Below, in pieces: positions 7,548-15,705 of a stretch of 20,909 bases of DNA. Every line of letters begins with the position of its first letter. Position 1 is the stretch's first letter. Position numbers and translations under genes: made by a program. The notes beneath the pieces were generated by a model. It did not search any database, was not told the origin of the DNA, and worked only from the letters and a program-made list of their open reading frames with translations. This stretch comes from an uncultured Bacteroides sp. (GTDB lineage: Bacteria > Bacteroidota > Bacteroidia > Bacteroidales > Bacteroidaceae), in NCBI GenBank assembly GCA_900546355.1, contig URCM01000052.1, positions 1 through 20,909 of the forward strand, read 5' to 3'.

Positions 7548-9263
7548 TTATTTTGTAAATAAATATCCGTTGAAACTTAGATACGTATCTTCAGGCTCTT
7601 GTTCGCTGTAGTTCAATGAGAAACGGGTCAGAATGAAGGATTTCTCTGGTGAACTGCATCGGAGGACGGTTGGAGGCATTGGCTCTGTTTCGTACTGATT
7701 CAGCTCTTTTAGGATACTGAGGTCGAAGTAGAGGGTGTCGTTTGTCCCTTCTATCAATACGGGCAATGTTCCGTTTTTCCACCATGTTTCGGGCAATGCG
7801 TTGTCTGTGCCGGAGATTTGTTGTTCGATAGCCGTCAGTTTGTTGTATCCTTGCGGTATATTGACAGAAACTGGCGAAGACGTTTGTCCTCGGTAGGAAT
7901 GGGATTCCGGTTCGGTTTCGGGTAATGTATAGAGTGAAACGTTTGAGGCAACCAGGTCCTGCAAGCTTTCCCATCCGAACCAGTCGCGCATGTAGCGGAT
8001 ACGGTTGTTCAGGTTTGCTGCCTGCGCATGGGGCATTTCTTTCAGGCAGGTTTCGTAGATGTCTTTCGATAAGGGAAGCGGGTGTGTGGTGGCCTGTTTC
8101 AGGCTGGTTTCGATGTCCTTGTGTATTTTGTTGCGGGTGATGCTGGCATAATTGACCGGAAGTATCGATACCAGCAAGAAAATGCATGCAAACGATATTG
8201 GAATCCAACTGATACGCCGAGCCCGGTTGGTTAGCAGGCCGATGCATACCAGATAGCACCAGAGGTTGAATGTGAGCAGGTAAAGGCGGTTGATGGTGAT
8301 GCCATAATCCTGCAGGCGGCGTCCGATGCTGACCGTCATCAGTATCAGCAGTGGCAGTGCCAATATGGGTAACCAGCGTGCAATCAGCCGGTCTGTCCGT
8401 TTCTCTTTTTCCATGCGTGCAGGATAAAGTCCGAACTCGATGATGATGCATCCTCCCATCATGATGGTCACGAGCCACGACACCCATCCGATAGGCAATT
8501 CCCAATTTGCGAGTATGCTGCCTGCATAGATGTACAATACAATCATGTAACCTATTTCCAATGGAAGAAACAGGTAATGGATGATGCTATTGAGAAATGC
8601 GTTGGGCAACGGGCGGTCGTTATGTTTTTCTTTTCCTTGGGGTAAAAGTCCCAGGAAGAGGAATAAGGCAAGGCATACGTTGCACAAGGTGAGAATATAA
8701 AGGTAACATTTGTAGCTTACGTCTATGCCGAATAATGTATGAAGGGATAATATCAGCAAGCTGATGCCTCCACTCATGATGCTCCCGATAACCAGCGAAG
8801 TGGCTAGTGCGCCAATGCTGGATGTGGCAAAGTTCCAACTGGGAATGTCATTTTTTGCTTGGGTGAATGAGAGAAAAAATACCGATAGTCCCAATGCAAA
8901 AAGAGCCGCTGCATGGGCAATGCCGATTTCTGTAAGCGAACGTTCGGGCGAGAGGGAATACAAGAACCATGTGTCAGCAATGAGTAATGCATGCATGGTT
9001 ATTTGTATCATCCATTTGCGTGAGTTTCGCTTGACCTCTTCACACCACAAATGCAAGGTGAGTGATAAAAGGGTGCCTGTAGAGAGATAATATCCTGTTA
9101 CCCAAAATAATTTTTCATCACCTTTTGCTTCAATCGAAATAAGATGAAAGAGGTATAAGGTCAGGGCAAGAACAAACACTACCGTGACGGGGAAACGCTT
9201 CAAGGTCGTTTGAAACGTTCCGCCCATAGTTTGTAGTGCTTGTCGGAGCCATTGTCGGTTCAT
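7548..9263 (-). CDS. DUF4153 family integral membrane protein
   Basis: A 571-residue inner-membrane protein of unknown function. About 11 hydrophobic segments can be seen, roughly at 25-42, 55-73, 86-104, 115-133, 147-175, 185-206, 228-250, 262-280, 297-315, 326-345 and 352-371, followed by a soluble C-terminal domain of about 200 residues. The segments LFLPLEIGYMIVLYIYAG, WELPIGWVSWLV and GRRLQDYGITINRLYLLTFN are what I recognise as DUF4153. It lies 24 bases after prfA and 24 before pyrF, all same direction, so it is probably co-transcribed, but the neighbours do not reveal its role. Confidence 0.8.
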   Translation of the reverse strand: MNRQWLRQALQTMGGTFQTTLKRFPVTVVFVLALTLYLFHLISIEAKGDEKLFWVTGYYLSTGTLLSLTLHLWCEEVKRNSRKWMIQITMHALLIADTWFLYSLSPERSLTEIGIAHAAALFALGLSVFFLSFTQAKNDIPSWNFATSSIGALATSLVIGSIMSGGISLLILSLHTLFGIDVSYKCYLYILTLCNVCLALFLFLGLLPQGKEKHNDRPLPNAFLNSIIHYLFLPLEIGYMIVLYIYAGSILANWELPIGWVSWLVTIMMGGCIIIEFGLYPARMEKEKRTDRLIARWLPILALPLLILMTVSIGRRLQDYGITINRLYLLTFNLWCYLVCIGLLTNRARRISWIPISFACIFLLVSILPVNYASITRNKIHKDIETSLKQATTHPLPLSKDIYETCLKEMPHAQAANLNNRIRYMRDWFGWESLQDLVASNVSLYTLPETEPESHSYRGQTSSPVSVNIPQGYNKLTAIEQQISGTDNALPETWWKNGTLPVLIEGTNDTLYFDLSILKELNQYETEPMPPTVLRCSSPEKSFILTRFSLNYSEQEPEDTYLSFNGYLFTK

Positions 9264-9287
9264 TGTTCTGGATAAATATAGATAAAG

Positions 9288-10400
9288 TTATAGTTCGCTT
9301 TCTTTCAGTCTTTCGGCGTTCTCCGCCACTATCAGGTGGTCGATACAATCCTGTATGTCGCCGTCCATGAAGGCGGCAAGGTTGTAGATGGTATAATTGA
9401 TGCGGTGGTCGGTGATGCGTCCTTGGGGATAATTGTAGGTGCGTATCTTTGCCGACCGGTCTCCGGTGCTCACCATGGTTTTCCGCTTCGAGGCGATATC
9501 GTCGATGTACTTCTGGTGTTCCTTATCATATATAAAGGTACGCAGGCGCGCGAGAGCCCGTTCCTTGTTTTTCGGCTGGTCGCGCGTTTCGGTACATTCT
9601 ATCAGGATTTCTTCTACCACGCCCGTATTGGGGTTTTTCCAGTTATAGCGCAGGCGTACGCCCGATTCCACTTTGTTCACATTCTGACCTCCGGCACCAG
9701 AGCTTCGGAACGTATCCCATTTGATTTCTCCTTCGTTGATTTCCACATCGAAGGGTTCGGCTTCGGGCAATACGGCGACAGATGCTGCCGAAGTATGTAC
9801 ACGCCCCTGGGTTTCGGTGGCGGGTACGCGTTGCACCCGGTGCACACCCGATTCGTATTTCAGTGTCCCGTATACCTTATCACCTGTCACGGAACAGATG
9901 ATTTCCTTGAATCCGCCCGATGCGCCTTCGCTGGCATTCGATACTTCCAGCTTCCAACCTTTGCGCTCGCAATATTTCGAATACATGCGGAAAAGGTCTC
10001 CGGCGAAGATAGCCGCTTCGTCCCCTCCGGTTCCCCCTCGGATTTCGAGGATGGCATTACGGTCGTCCTGCGGGTCGGCAGGGATGAGCAGGAGCTTGAT
10101 TTCCTCTTCCAGTTCCGGTATGCGTGCCTCGCATGCGGCGGCTTCCTCACGTGCCATTTCCTTCATTTCGGGGTCGCTTTCGTTCATCATCGCTTTGGCT
10201 TCCTCCAGCCCGGCAAGGCATTGCATGTATTCCTTGCGTGCCTTCATCAGGTCGCCCAGCTCTTTGTATTCTTTCGTGAGCTTCACGTACCGCTTCTGGT
10301 CGGCGATGACGGAAGGGTCGGTTATCAGGGTCGAAACTTCTTCAAACCGTGCCACCAGTCCGTCTAATTTCTCTAATAATGTATTGTTATTCTCTGACAT
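9288..10400 (-). CDS. prfA: Peptide chain release factor 1
   Basis: Recognises UAA and UAG in the ribosomal A site and triggers release of the finished protein. At 370 residues it is the usual length. The stop-codon reading motif PAT is at 193-195 (RVPATETQGR) and the catalytic GGQ at 237-239 (SSGAGGQNVNK), whose Gln is the methylation site. N-terminal helical domain 1-110, then GGTGGDEA. The start MSENNNTLLEKLDGL is 5 bases after the fic stop, so it is read from the same mRNA. The first 12 codons are almost identical in DNA to the start of fic (see findings). Confidence 0.97.
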   Translation of the reverse strand: MSENNNTLLEKLDGLVARFEEVSTLITDPSVIADQKRYVKLTKEYKELGDLMKARKEYMQCLAGLEEAKAMMNESDPEMKEMAREEAAACEARIPELEEEIKLLLIPADPQDDRNAILEIRGGTGGDEAAIFAGDLFRMYSKYCERKGWKLEVSNASEGASGGFKEIICSVTGDKVYGTLKYESGVHRVQRVPATETQGRVHTSAASVAVLPEAEPFDVEINEGEIKWDTFRSSGAGGQNVNKVESGVRLRYNWKNPNTGVVEEILIECTETRDQPKNKERALARLRTFIYDKEHQKYIDDIASKRKTMVSTGDRSAKIRTYNYPQGRITDHRINYTIYNLAAFMDGDIQDCIDHLIVAENAERLKESEL

Positions 10401-10405
10401 ATAAA

Positions 10406-11170
10406 TTAACCTTCAATCAAATTGATGTATGTTTGTAAAGCTTCTATCTCTTTTTCTTCTACCAGTTGGCGGAAAAGAGCCGGATTCTTGTCTACATGCG
10501 ATGCTTCAAGCGCCTGATAATATGCCAGTTTGCTTTCGGCATCTCCTTTTAGTAACACAAATACATAGCCGTGGCGCAACAGGTAAAGGTTCATCAGCAA
10601 ACGCGAAGTCCGTCCGTTTCCGTCTATAAAAGGATGGATGCGTACCAACTCGTCATGCAGATAGGCGGCAATGTCTACCGGATGCACGCCTTGGGCTTCC
10701 ATTTCATGGAAACGGAGCAGGAAGTCTTCCATTTGCTTTTCTATCAAATAAGGTTGGGGAGGAACGTGCCGGCTTCCTGAAATCAGTACAGGCACTGTGC
10801 GGTAACGTCCTGCGTTTTGCCGGTCGATACCTCGCAAGATAAGTGCATGAATCTGGAGGATGACACGTTCGGTCAGAGGTTCTTCTTTTTGCGCCAGTTC
10901 TTTGATAAATGCGATGGCTTCTTGATGGTTGATGGCTTCCAAGTGTTCGCGCATACTTTTTCCGCTTATCGTGAGCCCTTCTTCTACCACAAGTGCGGTT
11001 TCCTGCAAGGTCAACGTATTGCCTTCTATCCGGTTGCTTTCGTAGGTATATTCTATGTCGAGGGCTTCCCTTATTTTTTCCAATGCTTCTTTGGGAAGGG
11101 GGCGCAACGAGCCTAAACGCGATTTCATCGCATCCAGTTTCGCTAATAATGTATTGTTCTCTGACATCAT
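10406..11170 (-). CDS. fic: Fic-domain AMP-transferase-type protein, class II
   Basis: Fic proteins usually move AMP (or another phosphate-linked group) from a nucleotide to a target hydroxyl. 254 residues. The catalytic loop HPFIDGNGRTSR is complete (H179, D183, G184, N185, G186, R187, R190). An N-terminal autoinhibitory motif of the S-x-x-x-E-G form is present in ESNRIEGN (S45, E49), making it class II, where the inhibitory helix lies before the Fic core. No antitoxin gene is next to it, in line with built-in inhibition. Residues 2-13 (MSENNTLLAKLD) copy the start of RF1. The aligned start would be the second ATG (11167). It separates purM/small membrane gene from prfA and looks like an insertion into a purM-prfA-pyrF group. 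Target unknown. Confidence 0.93.
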   Translation of the reverse strand: MMSENNTLLAKLDAMKSRLGSLRPLPKEALEKIREALDIEYTYESNRIEGNTLTLQETALVVEEGLTISGKSMREHLEAINHQEAIAFIKELAQKEEPLTERVILQIHALILRGIDRQNAGRYRTVPVLISGSRHVPPQPYLIEKQMEDFLLRFHEMEAQGVHPVDIAAYLHDELVRIHPFIDGNGRTSRLLMNLYLLRHGYVFVLLKGDAESKLAYYQALEASHVDKNPALFRQLVEEKEIEALQTYINLIEG

Positions 11171-11219
11171 AATAGGATTTTATCTCTGTTTCTTTTTTCG
11201 GGTTGGCACGTGTCGTGCA

Positions 11220-11513
11220 TTATTCCCAAAGCTTTCTTGAAAAGTCTATTTGCCGGAAGACGATACCCCAACAGATGAGCCACCATACTATGCAGAACAG
11301 CAGCTCTTGGAACATTTTTTCCGAGAACGTGTGGTTCATGATGAGGGCAATGCAGGTCAGGGTAGAATCTATGGCTACGATGACACACGCCACGCTGATT
11401 AAAATAAAATATCCTCTCCGCACACATTGGTTTACACTGGCTAAACCTTTCCAACGGCTGACAAGGAATGCGGAGAGTATGATAATCAAACAGACTAACC
11501 GGATGTATGCCAT
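11220..11513 (-). CDS. Small membrane protein, unknown family
   Basis: 97 residues with three likely membrane segments, about 3-17, 35-58 and 68-87, and basic turns (SRWKG, CVRRGY) and a short basic tail (RQIDFSRKLWE). I chose ATG at 11513 because it lies one base after the purM stop (TGA-T-ATG), a classic translational-coupling layout; a longer frame begins 27 bases earlier inside purM but starts with a low-complexity Ser/Gly run. Not recognised. About 49 bases separate it from fic. Position in the purM-fic-prfA run suggests co-transcription only. Confidence 0.65.
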   Translation of the reverse strand: MAYIRLVCLIIILSAFLVSRWKGLASVNQCVRRGYFILISVACVIVAIDSTLTCIALIMNHTFSEKMFQELLFCIVWWLICWGIVFRQIDFSRKLWE

Positions 11514-11514
11514 A

Positions 11515-12684
11515 TCAATACTTGAACTCCCCGAACTCACTCCGGATAATCAGTTCCTTATGGTCGCTTTCCTCGATGCGTCCTACTACTTGCGCGTCGA
11601 TGTTGAACGATTTCGAGATGGCGATGACTTCTTCGGCATGTTCGGGCGAGAGGTAAACCTCCAGACGGTGTCCCATGTTGAATACCTTGTACATTTCGTC
11701 CCAATCTGTTCCGCTCTGTTCCTTGATGGTGCGGAAGAGGGGAGGAACGGGGAAGAGGTTGTCTTTGATTACCAGGCAATTGTCGCCTACGAAGTGGAGC
11801 ACCTTCGTCTGTGCGCCTCCCGAGCAATGCACCATGCCGTGGATGTGCGGACGCAGGGCATCGAGCAGCTTCTTGACCACCGGCGCATACGTGCGGGTAG
11901 GAGAGAGCACCAGCTTTCCAGCATCGATGGGCGAGCCTTCTACCGGGTCGGTCAGCTTCAGGTTTCCGCTGTATACCAGGTCTTCGGGCACGGCGTGGTC
12001 GTAGCTTTCAGGATATTTCTCCGCCAGGTATTTGGCGAACACATCGTGACGTGCCGAGGTCAGCCCGTTGCTTCCCATGCCGCCGTTGTATTCTTTTTCA
12101 TAGGTGGCTTGTCCGTAGGAGGCAAGTCCTACGATGACATCGCCCGGACGGATATTGGCATTGTCTATCACGTCGGCACGCTTCATGCGGCAGGTCACGG
12201 TAGAGTCTACGATGATGGTGCGCACCAGGTCGCCCACATCGGCGGTTTCGCCTCCTGTGGCATATACGCCTACACCCATGTCACGCAATTCAGCGAGCAA
12301 TTCATCCGTACCGTTGATGATGGCGGAGATAACCTCGCCCGGTACCAGCAGTTTGTTGCGTCCGATGGTGGAGGATACCAGTATGTTGTCTACCGCTCCC
12401 ACACAGAGCAGGTCGTCGATGTTCATAATCAGCGCGTCTTGCGCGATGCCTTTCCAAACCGAGAGGTCGCCTGTTTCCTTCCAGTATAGGTAAGCCAAAG
12501 AAGATTTGGTGCCTGCCCCATCGGCATGCATGATGTTACAATATTCAGGGTCACCGCCCAGGATATCGGGTATGATTTTGCAGAATGCTTTCGGGAAAAT
12601 ACCTTTGTCGATGTTCTTGATGGCGTTGTGTACATCTTCTTTCGATGCCGACACGCCGCGTTGCATATACCGTTGGTTGCTCAT
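11515..12684 (-). CDS. purM: Phosphoribosylformylglycinamidine cyclo-ligase (AIR synthase), Bacteroidetes type
   Basis: Fifth step of purine synthesis: closes the imidazole ring of FGAM to AIR using ATP. 389 residues from MSNQRYMQRGVSASKEDVHN, longer than the about 345 residues of E. coli PurM, as expected for the Bacteroidetes form. The HADGAGTKSSLAYLYW segment, MNIDDLLCVGA and GGETADVGDLV are AIR-synthase signatures; the C-terminal half carries HCSGGAQTKVLHF and MGHRLEVYL. An in-frame start 90 bases further up (12774) would add a non-conserved stretch and lies upstream of the promoter box, so I reject it. Probable first gene of the run down to pyrF. Confidence 0.93.
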   Translation of the reverse strand: MSNQRYMQRGVSASKEDVHNAIKNIDKGIFPKAFCKIIPDILGGDPEYCNIMHADGAGTKSSLAYLYWKETGDLSVWKGIAQDALIMNIDDLLCVGAVDNILVSSTIGRNKLLVPGEVISAIINGTDELLAELRDMGVGVYATGGETADVGDLVRTIIVDSTVTCRMKRADVIDNANIRPGDVIVGLASYGQATYEKEYNGGMGSNGLTSARHDVFAKYLAEKYPESYDHAVPEDLVYSGNLKLTDPVEGSPIDAGKLVLSPTRTYAPVVKKLLDALRPHIHGMVHCSGGAQTKVLHFVGDNCLVIKDNLFPVPPLFRTIKEQSGTDWDEMYKVFNMGHRLEVYLSPEHAEEVIAISKSFNIDAQVVGRIEESDHKELIIRSEFGEFKY

Positions 12685-12712
12685 AAGAATGATGTTATAA
12701 GTTATTGATTGG

Positions 12713-12720
12713 CAAAGGTA
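12713..12720 (-). promoter_or_regulatory. Promoter of purM operon, -7 box
   Basis: TACCTTTG on the - strand is a perfect TAnnTTTG. Twenty bases upstream is TTTC, a 3/4 match to the -33 TTTG. Transcription would begin near 12705, about 20 bases before the purM ATG, which supports the short start. Confidence 0.7.
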
Positions 12721-12774
12721 GTGAATATTTCGGAGAATAGGAAACGCAGAAGCGCAAATTGCGTTTGGTTTCAA

Positions 12775-14235
12775 TTAAAAAAACTCCAAGGGTTTGCTTT
12801 CGTTCCCGCACCGGTCTACGGCGGTCACTGCCCAGTAGAGGTACTCTTGCCAAGGTACTTCGGGCACGTAGGTATAGTGCGTGGAGTCTGTACGTGCTTC
12901 TATCAGGTTGGCTGGGTTATGGGTATCTACCGGATATGTGTCGGAGGCATACACGCGGTAATATACCGGAGAAAGGTTATCGGTTGAAGCAGTCCATTGC
13001 AGGTGTACGCCCCGTTCGGGTGAGATGAATACCGGATTGGTTGGGGTGGAAGGGGCAATGCTATCTGTCCAGGTCATGGGAGGTACTACGGCAGGGAGTG
13101 GATAGAAGTGTTGTTTTATCTCGTCGAAGATACCTTTTGTATTGTCTGTCAGGAAGCGGGTGCGGAAATAGGCTTGTCCATCCAGTCCGATGGAACGGAT
13201 GAAATAGATTTGGCGCACTACTTCGTCCAGTTTCCAGTCCAGTTCCGACGGGTGCAGGAAGTAAATGCCTAGTCCCGGTACAATCCAACGTCCGTTTTTG
13301 TTCTCTTTCCAGTCGAGGGCAAACGGATAGAAGTGGTTCCCGCGGAAATACATCATCGGGAAAAGTGCGTCGTGGATGCCTTCGCGGAGCCATTGCTGGG
13401 CGTCTTGGTACACTTCGTCGTAGGCGTTCCATCCTTGCGAGGAATAGCGTCCTGTATCGCGGTATTTACCTATGGGCGAACTGCTTACCTTTACCCACGG
13501 CTTGAGCGATTTGGTTTCGGTATATATCCGGCGCACGATGCGGGTGATGTTGTTCCGTCTCCATTGTTTCAAGTCCTGCTTTTTCCCGTACTTGCGGTAG
13601 GTGCTTTGGTCGGGGAAGCGTTCTCCCTGTTCGGGATAGCGGATGTAGTCAAGGTGAATGCCGTCCACATCATATCCCGATACGATTTCGCGTACGATGT
13701 TTGCCAGATAATCATCCGTTTCCGGATTGCCCGGGTCAAGGTACCAGCTTCCGTTGAATTGCTTGCAGAGCGAGGGGTGTTTGCGGGTCAGGGCGTTTTT
13801 CCCAAGCATCCGTATCTGGCGGGTGTTCCCGATGGGGATAGCCACGAGCCAGGCATGCAGTTCCATGCCCCGCCGGTGGCATTCTTCTATGGCAAATTTC
13901 AATGGGTCGTAGCCGGGATGCTTGCCTTCGGTACCCGTCAGCGATTCGGCGAAAGGCTCGAATGCCGAGGGGTAGATTACGTCTCCCCGCAGGCGGGTTT
14001 GGAAAAGTACCGTATTGAAGTTGGCTTGTTTCAGCTGGTCAAGGATATGGCATAGTTCGGCCTTCTGGCGTTCGATGCCTTGGGGAGAGACGGCTTTATG
14101 GCTGGGCCAGTCCATACCGCCCAGCGTAGTGAGCCACGTGGCGCGTATCTCGTATTTCGGGGCTGTTTGCGCGAAAGCGGTGAGGAAGGGGAAGAGCAGC
14201 AGGGCGAGAATCGTATATCGTAGCTTTTGTCTCAT
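12775..14235 (-). CDS. Secreted GH10-like (PF02638) glycoside-hydrolase-family protein
   Basis: 486 residues. Signal peptide MRQKLRYTILALLLFPFLTAFAQ with a likely cut after FAQ or TAFA; no lipobox Cys is seen. Residues about 28-375 match the glycosyl-hydrolase-like GHL10/DUF187 family (E. coli YddW relatives): RATWLTTLGGMDWP, LDQLKQANFNTVLFQTRLRGDVIYPS, RRGMELHAWL and the strongly conserved DGIHLDYIRYP (191-201), whose Asp residues are candidate active-site acids. Residues about 395-486 look like a fibronectin type III or similar beta-sandwich. Substrate unknown; relatives are thought to act on peptidoglycan-like glycans. Own promoter box at 14257-14264; it is followed by the purM promoter, so it is probably a separate unit. 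Confidence 0.88.
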   Translation of the reverse strand: MRQKLRYTILALLLFPFLTAFAQTAPKYEIRATWLTTLGGMDWPSHKAVSPQGIERQKAELCHILDQLKQANFNTVLFQTRLRGDVIYPSAFEPFAESLTGTEGKHPGYDPLKFAIEECHRRGMELHAWLVAIPIGNTRQIRMLGKNALTRKHPSLCKQFNGSWYLDPGNPETDDYLANIVREIVSGYDVDGIHLDYIRYPEQGERFPDQSTYRKYGKKQDLKQWRRNNITRIVRRIYTETKSLKPWVKVSSSPIGKYRDTGRYSSQGWNAYDEVYQDAQQWLREGIHDALFPMMYFRGNHFYPFALDWKENKNGRWIVPGLGIYFLHPSELDWKLDEVVRQIYFIRSIGLDGQAYFRTRFLTDNTKGIFDEIKQHFYPLPAVVPPMTWTDSIAPSTPTNPVFISPERGVHLQWTASTDNLSPVYYRVYASDTYPVDTHNPANLIEARTDSTHYTYVPEVPWQEYLYWAVTAVDRCGNESKPLEFF

Positions 14236-14256
14236 GTCGTGATGTTTTTAGGCGGG

Positions 14257-14264
14257 CAAAGATA
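14257..14264 (-). promoter_or_regulatory. -7 box of the GH10-like gene
   Basis: TATCTTTG on the - strand, exact TAnnTTTG match, 22 bases before the ATG at 14235. No clear -33 element at the expected distance. Confidence 0.6.
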
Positions 14265-14288
14265 CAAACATTTTTCTTTTTTATTACT

Positions 14289-14319
14289 TTTGCGGGCGAT
14301 GTTTATAAATGTGTTTTTG
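14289..14319 (+). promoter_or_regulatory. Candidate promoter of the porin gene
   Basis: TTTG (14289-14292), then 19 bases, then TGTTTTTG (14312-14319), one base off TAnnTTTG. Spacing matches the Bacteroidetes -33/-7 rule. The start site would fall at about 14326, putting the long inverted repeat 14320-14439 in the 5' leader. Confidence 0.5.
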
Positions 14320-14439
14320 TTTGAAACGCGGATTAACGCGGATTAACGCAGATTATTTGATGTATACTGTAGTCCCAGTGGGGTCGTGGATATTTATTAA
14401 ATATAATCTGTGTTAATCTGCGCTAATCTGCGTTTCAAA
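14320..14439. repeat. Long inverted repeat, GCGGATTAAC family
   Basis: The left arm 14320-14355 contains tandem 10-mers GCGGATTAAC. The right arm 14404-14439 is its reverse complement over 36 bases with four mismatches, all C/T or G/A changes that allow wobble pairs in RNA. Loop 48 bases. The arms share the core CAGATTA with the CACCACAGATTACACAGAT repeats near 16303-18527. The right arm ends 16 bases before the porin ATG. Confidence 0.85.
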
Positions 14440-14455
14440 AACGATAAAGAATAGT

Positions 14456-15703
14456 ATGAAAAAACAGATTGTATTATTGGCAGCCCTGCTGGGAGGTACA
14501 CTGGCAGGCAATGCGCAGAAGAAAGGATTCGACTATAAATTTTATGGTCAGGTGCGTACCGATTTGTTCTATAACAGCCGGTCGAATTCGGAAACGGTGG
14601 ACGGACTGTTCTATATGTATCCGCTGGATAAAGTGGAAGACCCTAACGGAAAAGACCTGAACGACAACGGGAACAGCGATTTCTATACCCTTTATACCCG
14701 TTTGGGCGTGGACGTGACGGGACCGATGCTGGGCAAGGCAAAGACTTCGGCAAAGGTGGAAGTGGACTTCCGCGGTTCGGGCACAACGTATTCGCTCTTC
14801 CGCATCCGCCACGTGTATTTCAACCTCGACTGGGGCAAGTCGGCCTTGCTGGTCGGTCAGACTTGGCATCCGCTCTATGGCGATGTGGCTCCCGAAATAC
14901 TGAACCTTAACATGGGGGCGCCTTACCAGCCTTTTAGCCGTGCCCCGCAAATCCGGTACCGGTTTACTTCGAAAAACTTCCAGCTGACCGCCGCCGCTAT
15001 CTGGCAATCGCAATATCTCTCGGTCGGTCCCAGTTCCAACGAGCCGGGTGCTACCGCTACCCGTAAGCACCAGGATTTCATCAAGTGGAGCAGCGTCCCC
15101 GAGTTTTATGTAGGTATGGATTACAAAAGACCGGGCCTGATAGCTGGGGCGGGCATCCATGTCAGTTCCATTACTCCCCGTACCCAGTCGGAAACCGACC
15201 ACGGGACATATCATGTGGACGAACGCATCACGGGCATTTCGGGCGAAGCACATGTGAAATATACCCACAATAACTGGTTGGTGGCGGCTAAGAGCGTGTT
15301 GGGTACGAATCTTACCCAAGCCAGCACCGTAGGCGGATACGGTATCCGGAGCATTGATGACAAGACGGGCGAGCAGACGTATGCACCTCTCCGTACGTCT
15401 ACTACGTGGGTGAATGTGGCATACGGCAAGACGTGGCGTCCGGCGTTGTTCTTTGGTTATCTGAAAGGATTGGGCGCTACGGAAGAAGTGCCTTACGGAA
15501 CATTGGGCACGGGTACTACCCTCGACCAGCTCTTTACTGGTACCGCCGAACTCACTTATAACCGTCCGCACTGGAAGTTCGGTGCCGAATACTCGGTTTG
15601 CAACGTCTGGTACGGAGATGAGTTCGACGCGAAAGCCAAGGCTCTTTCTTCACATTCCGTATTGAATCATCGCCTGGTGCTGACGGCTATCTTCCAGTTC
15701 TGA
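14456..15703 (+). CDS. DcaP-like outer-membrane beta-barrel porin
   Basis: 415 residues. Signal peptide MKKQIVLLAALLGGTLAGNA, cut probably before QKKGFDY. The mature part is a run of alternating beta strands with aromatic girdles (FDYKFYGQVRTDLFYNS, KVEVDFRG, FRIRHVYFNLDW, WKFGAEYSVCNVWYG) and ends in Phe (LTAIFQF), the usual signal for BAM insertion. I assign it to the DcaP-like porins, which let small acids or peptides across the outer membrane; the actual substrate is unknown. It is the only long + strand gene in the middle of the window, divergent from the GH10-like gene and convergent (2-base gap) with the LuxR-type regulator. An inverted repeat fills its leader. Confidence 0.87.
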   Translation: MKKQIVLLAALLGGTLAGNAQKKGFDYKFYGQVRTDLFYNSRSNSETVDGLFYMYPLDKVEDPNGKDLNDNGNSDFYTLYTRLGVDVTGPMLGKAKTSAKVEVDFRGSGTTYSLFRIRHVYFNLDWGKSALLVGQTWHPLYGDVAPEILNLNMGAPYQPFSRAPQIRYRFTSKNFQLTAAAIWQSQYLSVGPSSNEPGATATRKHQDFIKWSSVPEFYVGMDYKRPGLIAGAGIHVSSITPRTQSETDHGTYHVDERITGISGEAHVKYTHNNWLVAAKSVLGTNLTQASTVGGYGIRSIDDKTGEQTYAPLRTSTTWVNVAYGKTWRPALFFGYLKGLGATEEVPYGTLGTGTTLDQLFTGTAELTYNRPHWKFGAEYSVCNVWYGDEFDAKAKALSSHSVLNHRLVLTAIFQF

Positions 15704-15705
15704 AG

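Noticed and set aside
9336..10367. Long + strand open frame of 343 codons opposite prfA
   Set aside because: Antisense shadow of release factor 1, low-complexity hydrophobic translation without motifs.
11171..11219. GGCACGTGTCGTGC inverted repeat before fic as a terminator
   Set aside because: Short, no T run in the right place, and the gap is inside a tightly spaced run of genes.
11203..12489. Long + strand open frame of 428 codons opposite purM
   Set aside because: Shadow of purM: no family resemblance, no ribosome-binding site, and the - strand protein is a clear AIR synthase.
12685..12774. 30-residue N-terminal extension of purM
   Set aside because: It would begin upstream of the perfect -7 box at 12713-12720 and adds no family sequence.
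14474..15571. - strand open frame of 365 codons opposite the porin
   Set aside because: The + strand has a signal peptide and a barrel ending in Phe; the antisense translation is Arg/His rich with no motif.
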